NCBI GenBank assembly: GCA_026394025.1
Contig: JAPKZC010000825.1
Coordinates: forward strand, 1 to 8,785
Length of the DNA: 8,785 bases
From: Candidatus Solibacter sp.
GTDB lineage: Bacteria; Acidobacteriota; Terriglobia; Bryobacterales; Bryobacteraceae
Reading direction: 5' to 3'
Shown here: positions 5,433 through 8,785 of the stretch, piece by piece
How the letters are laid out: each line of letters starts with the position of its first letter
How positions within the stretch are numbered: position 1 is the first letter of the stretch
Program-made: the position numbers and the translations under genes
The notes under the pieces: model-generated
Told to the model about the DNA's origin: nothing
The model's database searches: none
The model's input: only the letters and a program-made list of their open reading frames with translations

Positions 5433-6692
5433 GTGCCAGAAAGTCCATTTTCCGGGTGGTTCCGGCTGATCCGTCCGCAGGATTTCGTCTGGATCCCGTT
5501 GTTCATCGCTCTGGCCGCCACCAGCGACATTCTGGACGCCTTCGTGGTGGTCCCGCTGGTCGCCCTGGGGCTGGTGCAAGTGCTGGAACCGAAGATTCCC
5601 GCGCTCAGTTCGCCGCGCGGGCGAGGGGCGTGGATCCTGCTGAAACTGGTCCTGGTCTACCTGCTGATCGCGTATACCGGCGGGATTCAGAGCAACTTCT
5701 GGCTGTTGCTGCTGCTGCCGGTGGTTTCGGCGGCAACGGTATCGGGCGTGATGGGCACGATGGTGTTCACGGCGCTGGCCGCCTGCGCCTATCTCTCTTT
5801 CCTTCTATTCCTGGATTGGGAAAAATTCGTTCTGGAGCGGCCGGAGATCGAGGTGTTCATTCAGCGGCTGGTATGCCTGTTCATGGTGGGCAACCTGGCG
5901 AATGTGCTGGCGGAGGCGTTGCGGGAGCAGAGCGAGAAACACCGGCGCGCGGCGGAGAACCTGACGGAAGCCAACCGGCAAGTGCTGGTGGCGCACGAGG
6001 CGGTGCGGCGCTCCGACAAACTGGCGGCGCTGGGGCAGCTCACGGCCGGCCTGGCGCACGAGCTGCGCAATCCGCTGGGCACAATCAAGGCGTCGGCGGA
6101 AATGTTGAACCAGCAACTCAGCGCGGAAAACGAAGTGGCGCGCGAAGTCGCCGGGTTCATCTCCTCGGAAGTGGATCGCACCAATTCGCTGGTCACCCGA
6201 TTCCTCCAATTCGCGCGCCCGCTGCGCCTGCGCCTGGAAACCGCGGACCTGGCGCAGTCGCTGGACCGGGCGATCGCGGGCGCCGAGCGGGAGGCGCCGG
6301 CGATCGCGGTCTACCGGAACTACGCGCTGGAGATTCCGGCCTTTCCCTTCGATGCGGAATTGATGGAGCGGGTGTTCTACAACCTGGTGCTGAACGCGGC
6401 ACAGGCCACTGCCCAGGGGGGCGCGGTGACGGTGAAGACGCGGGCCGAAGGGCGCACCGCCGAGATCGCGGTGATCGATCGCGGAGTAGGAATCACGCCG
6501 GCGCAGATGAAGGATATTTTCAATCCGTTTTTTACCACCAAGCCGGAGGGAGTGGGGCTTGGCCTGGCGATTGTCGCCAAGATCGTGGATGAGCACGGCG
6601 GTAACATAGCAGTGGAGAGCGAACCCGGCAAGGGCAGCATCTTCTGTGTCTCGCTGCCCATGGACCCGGCGCCCTCCCCACCCGCCGAATGA
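5433..6692 (+). CDS. Membrane-bound sensor histidine kinase (NtrB-like catalytic part)
   Basis: A 419-residue kinase that should autophosphorylate on His and pass the phosphate to the regulator encoded next. Residues 18-127 contain four or five hydrophobic segments with only short loops, so the sensor appears to be buried in the membrane without a periplasmic domain. A helical linker (about 160-195) leads to the H-box GLAHELRNPLGTIK with phospho-accepting His209. The N-box FYNLVLNAAQA (Asn321), DRGVGI, NPFFTTKPEG and GVGLGLAIV follow and complete the HATPase domain. No PAS or HAMP domain is evident. I chose GTG 5433 because it has GGGA eight bases upstream and sits just outside rpsA. The same frame is open far upstream, but that part is the antisense of rpsA. 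The stop overlaps the regulator start by 4 nt. Confidence 0.93.
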   Translation: MPESPFSGWFRLIRPQDFVWIPLFIALAATSDILDAFVVVPLVALGLVQVLEPKIPALSSPRGRGAWILLKLVLVYLLIAYTGGIQSNFWLLLLLPVVSAATVSGVMGTMVFTALAACAYLSFLLFLDWEKFVLERPEIEVFIQRLVCLFMVGNLANVLAEALREQSEKHRRAAENLTEANRQVLVAHEAVRRSDKLAALGQLTAGLAHELRNPLGTIKASAEMLNQQLSAENEVAREVAGFISSEVDRTNSLVTRFLQFARPLRLRLETADLAQSLDRAIAGAEREAPAIAVYRNYALEIPAFPFDAELMERVFYNLVLNAAQATAQGGAVTVKTRAEGRTAEIAVIDRGVGITPAQMKDIFNPFFTTKPEGVGLGLAIVAKIVDEHGGNIAVESEPGKGSIFCVSLPMDPAPSPPAE

Positions 6693-8038
6693 AGAAACGC
6701 ATCCTGGTTGTCGAAGACGAAGAGAAACTCCGTCGCGTACTCGAGCTGCAATTGATGTCCGCCGGGTTCGACGTGGACAAAGCGGCCACCGCCGAAGAGG
6801 GGTTGAAACTGGTGGACCGCGCCGCCATGGTGCTGACCGATCTGAAACTGCCCCGCATGGATGGGCAGGAGTTCCTGGCGCTGATCCGGCGGCAGAACGC
6901 GCAGGTGCCGGTGGTTATGATGACGGCGTACGGCAGCGTGGAGACGGCGGTGGAGGCCATGAAGGCCGGCGCCACGGATTTCCTGCTGAAGCCGTTTTCG
7001 CTGGAGCACCTGATGCAGGTGGTCCACAAAGCGTTGGAGGTGCGCGCGCTGCGCGAAGAGAATCGCCAACTCAAAGAGGAACTGGGGCGGCGCTACGAGT
7101 TCGACAACATCATCGGCCGGAGCGCGGCGATGCAGGAGATTTTCGCGGCCGTCGAGCGCGTGGGTCCCACCCGCGCCACGGTGCTCTTGACGGGAGAGAG
7201 CGGCGTGGGTAAGGACTTGATCGCGCGCGCGATTCACTTTCATTCGCCGCGCAAGGACCGGCCGCTGGTGAAGATCAACTGCTCGGCCCTCCCGGAAAAC
7301 CTGATGGAGAGCGAGCTCTTCGGTTACGAAAAGGGCGCGTTCACCGGCGCGCAGACCACCAAGCCGGGCAAGTTCGAGCAGGCGGACACGGGGACCGTGT
7401 TTCTGGACGAGATCGGCGACGTGCCGACGGCGATTCAGGTGAAGTTGCTGCGGGTTTTGCAGGAACGCGAGTTCGAGCGGTTGGGGAGCAATGTGACGCG
7501 GCACATCGACGTGCGCCTGGTGGCGGCGACCAACCAGGATCTGCGCGCCGCGCTGGAGCAGGGGACGTTTCGCGAAGACCTCTACTACCGGCTCAACGTG
7601 GTGCCGCTGAATATTCCGCCGTTGCGCGAGCGCAAGGTGGACATCCCGTCGCTGGCCAATCACTTCGTAACCAAGCTGGCGCCGGAGACGGGGTGCCGGG
7701 TGGAAGCCAGCACCGAGGCGGCGATGGAAAAGCTGGTGGCGTACCACTGGCCGGGCAATGTGAGAGAGCTGGAGAACGTGATTGAGCGCAGCCTGGTGAT
7801 GGCGACGGGGGCGCAGTTGGATGCGGGCGACATCAAACTGGAGAGCGCGCCGCGGCCGCGGGGGCTGAACGATTCGCATTTCCTGCCGGAAGGGCTCAGC
7901 CTGGATCAATACGAGCAGGACATCATCAAGGAAGCGCTACGGCGCGCGGACGGGAATAAGAGCCAGGCGGCGCGATTGCTGGGGCTGACGAGAAATGCGC
8001 TGCGCTATCGATTGACCCAGATGGGGCTGGAGAGCTGA
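6689..8038 (+). CDS. NtrC-family sigma-54-dependent response regulator
   Basis: A 449-residue regulator with the full three-part layout. The receiver domain (1-120) has acidic residues Glu9/Asp10, phospho-acceptor Asp51 in VLTDLKLPRMDG, Thr79 and Lys101. The AAA+ domain has Walker A GESGVGK (169-175), the sigma-54 contact loop GAFTGA (216-221), Walker B VFLDEIGD with Asp240-Glu241, and the NVVPLNIPPLRER and WPGNVRELENVIERS sensor regions. The C-terminal Fis-type helix-turn-helix is GNKSQAARLLGLTRNALRYRL. With GAFTGA intact it should drive open-complex formation by RNA polymerase with sigma-54 at enhancer-linked promoters once phosphorylated. ATG 6689 overlaps the kinase stop (ATGA), so the two are translationally coupled partners. 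Target genes cannot be read from this window; a search for GG-N10-GC promoters in the genome would suggest them. Confidence 0.96.
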   Translation: MKKRILVVEDEEKLRRVLELQLMSAGFDVDKAATAEEGLKLVDRAAMVLTDLKLPRMDGQEFLALIRRQNAQVPVVMMTAYGSVETAVEAMKAGATDFLLKPFSLEHLMQVVHKALEVRALREENRQLKEELGRRYEFDNIIGRSAAMQEIFAAVERVGPTRATVLLTGESGVGKDLIARAIHFHSPRKDRPLVKINCSALPENLMESELFGYEKGAFTGAQTTKPGKFEQADTGTVFLDEIGDVPTAIQVKLLRVLQEREFERLGSNVTRHIDVRLVAATNQDLRAALEQGTFREDLYYRLNVVPLNIPPLRERKVDIPSLANHFVTKLAPETGCRVEASTEAAMEKLVAYHWPGNVRELENVIERSLVMATGAQLDAGDIKLESAPRPRGLNDSHFLPEGLSLDQYEQDIIKEALRRADGNKSQAARLLGLTRNALRYRLTQMGLES

Positions 8039-8051
8039 GATTCTGGTTCCA

Positions 8052-8255
8052 TCACCCAATTCCCAATTTCGCTTCCACCTTTGACATTCGGCTGTCCAGT
8101 TCCATTAGCTTGCCCACCAGCAAATTGAAGTTGGCATCGAACTTGCTTTCCAGATGATTGACCTTGGTGAGTAGCATGGTGAATCCGAAAACAAACAGCA
8201 GGCCGTTGAACAAAATCGGGACACCAATGGCTAGATAAAGTTGGATATTCGTCAT
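8052..8255 (-). CDS. Small single-TM coiled-coil protein of unknown function
   Basis: A 67-residue protein from ATG 8255 with AAGGA seven bases upstream. Residues 5-29 form one hydrophobic helix (LYLAIGVPILFNGLLFVFGFTMLL). Residues 31-64 have a heptad-like pattern of Leu/Val/Met with charged residues (LESKFDANFNLLVGKLMELDSRMSKVEAKL), suggesting a cytoplasmic or periplasmic coiled coil that oligomerises. Many bacteria, acidobacteria among them, carry such short anchors. I cannot assign a function. It converges on the regulator gene (13 bp between stops) and is divergent from pgi. Confidence 0.75.
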   Translation of the reverse strand: MTNIQLYLAIGVPILFNGLLFVFGFTMLLTKVNHLESKFDANFNLLVGKLMELDSRMSKVEAKLGIG

Positions 8256-8318
8256 TTAGCGTCCTTCATATCCATAATCATAGTCCATACGGGGTTAAGA
8301 TGGGCATTATCGACTACC

Positions 8319-8785
8319 ATGCTGACCGATCGACCGTCGTACCAGGCGCTGGAAGCGCATTTTCAACAGATTAAAGAACGGCATCTTCGCGATCTCTTTG
8401 CGGAAGATGCGGGACGCGGCGAGTGGATGCGCGCCGAAGCGGCGGGCCTGTATCTGGACTATGCAAAGAACCGGATCAACGGTGAGACGCTGCGCCTGCT
8501 GGTGGCGCTGGTGGAAGAGTGCGGATTGCGGGAGCGCATCGACGCCATGTTCCGGGGAGACAAGATCAACGTCACCGAGCATCGCAGCGTGCTGCACACG
8601 GCGCTCCGCGCACCGCGGGGCAAATGTCTGGCTGTGGGCGCGGTGCCCGAGGCGGGCAAACCGGTCCAAAAGGAACTGGGTCACATGGCGAAGTTCGCCA
8701 ACCAGTTGCGTGCGGGCGAATGGTTGGGGTACACGGGGAAAAGGATCTGCAATATCGTGAACATCGGGATCGGCGGCAGCGATCT
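8319..8785 (+). CDS. pgi: Glucose-6-phosphate isomerase, N-terminal part, cut by window edge
   Basis: The frame from ATG 8319 is open for 155 codons to the end of the window. The protein interconverts glucose-6-phosphate and fructose-6-phosphate in the cytoplasm, in glycolysis and gluconeogenesis. Recognition rests on the family's N-terminal landmarks: a LRDLFAED-like start, GLYLDYAKNRI (about residues 45-55), GDKINVTEHRSVLHTALR (85-102), and NIVNIGIGGSD at the edge (145-155), which is the conserved sugar-phosphate-binding start of the SIS domain. Catalytic residues lie beyond the edge. The start codon has no obvious ribosome binding site; no nearer in-frame alternative is better. It is transcribed divergently from the small membrane protein across about 63 bp. 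Confidence 0.93.
   Translation, partial: MLTDRPSYQALEAHFQQIKERHLRDLFAEDAGRGEWMRAEAAGLYLDYAKNRINGETLRLLVALVEECGLRERIDAMFRGDKINVTEHRSVLHTALRAPRGKCLAVGAVPEAGKPVQKELGHMAKFANQLRAGEWLGYTGKRICNIVNIGIGGSD

Noticed and set aside
6377..7909. 510-residue minus-strand open frame opposite the regulator
   Set aside because: It is a high-GC shadow, His/Arg/Gln-rich with no domain, while the plus strand holds an intact kinase and NtrC-type regulator.
1..8785. CRISPR array, tRNA/rRNA genes, insertion sequence ends
   Set aside because: I found no regular short repeats with spacers, no tRNA-like cloverleaf or rRNA sequence and no transposase or terminal inverted repeats.

Overview
The window comes from a GC-rich bacterial chromosome. 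Acidobacteriota, something like Solibacter/Bryobacter, is my best guess. It rests on overall style: a six-domain S1 protein, a NtrB/NtrC-type pair, a Uma2-family nuclease-like protein and a FabF-type synthase with unusual motifs. It is inference, not a database match. Every larger gene except one reads cleanly.

Positions 1-1305, minus strand, hold the most interesting part, a compact RiPP locus of the graspetide (omega-ester peptide) type. Read in the direction of transcription it has four small precursor-peptide genes, here called A (1305-1123), B (1115-915), C (762-589) and D (553-380). The 5' end of an ATP-grasp peptide maturase gene follows (390 down to 1, running off the window). All four peptides start with a PF-[LIV]-[LF] leader motif and end exactly on one 14-residue core, T-x2-T-x-[VT]-x2-E-[ST]-T-D-[DE]-[EQ]. 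The sequence between leader and core differs from peptide to peptide. Thr/Ser donors and Asp/Glu acceptors are what an ATP-grasp ester or amide ligase of the microviridin/TgmB kind joins. Further tailoring genes, if present, lie beyond position 1.

Positions 1356-3142, minus strand, upstream of the peptides and on the same strand: a FabF-like ketosynthase gene followed closely by a Uma2-family gene. They may or may not share a transcript with the peptide locus.

Positions 3189-3662, plus strand: a small membrane-protein gene whose reading frame is broken twice, with the second break restoring the first. It is either decaying or carries two sequence errors. It converges on rpsA (5384-3672, minus), the gene for ribosomal protein S1.

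Positions 5433-8038, plus strand, leave divergently from rpsA across a 48-bp gap: a two-gene operon encoding a membrane-bound sensor histidine kinase and a NtrC-type sigma-54 activator with a GAFTGA loop, joined by an ATGA overlap. Convergent to it is a 67-residue one-TM coiled-coil protein (8255-8052, minus). The window ends in the first 155 codons of pgi, glucose-6-phosphate isomerase (8319 onward, plus).
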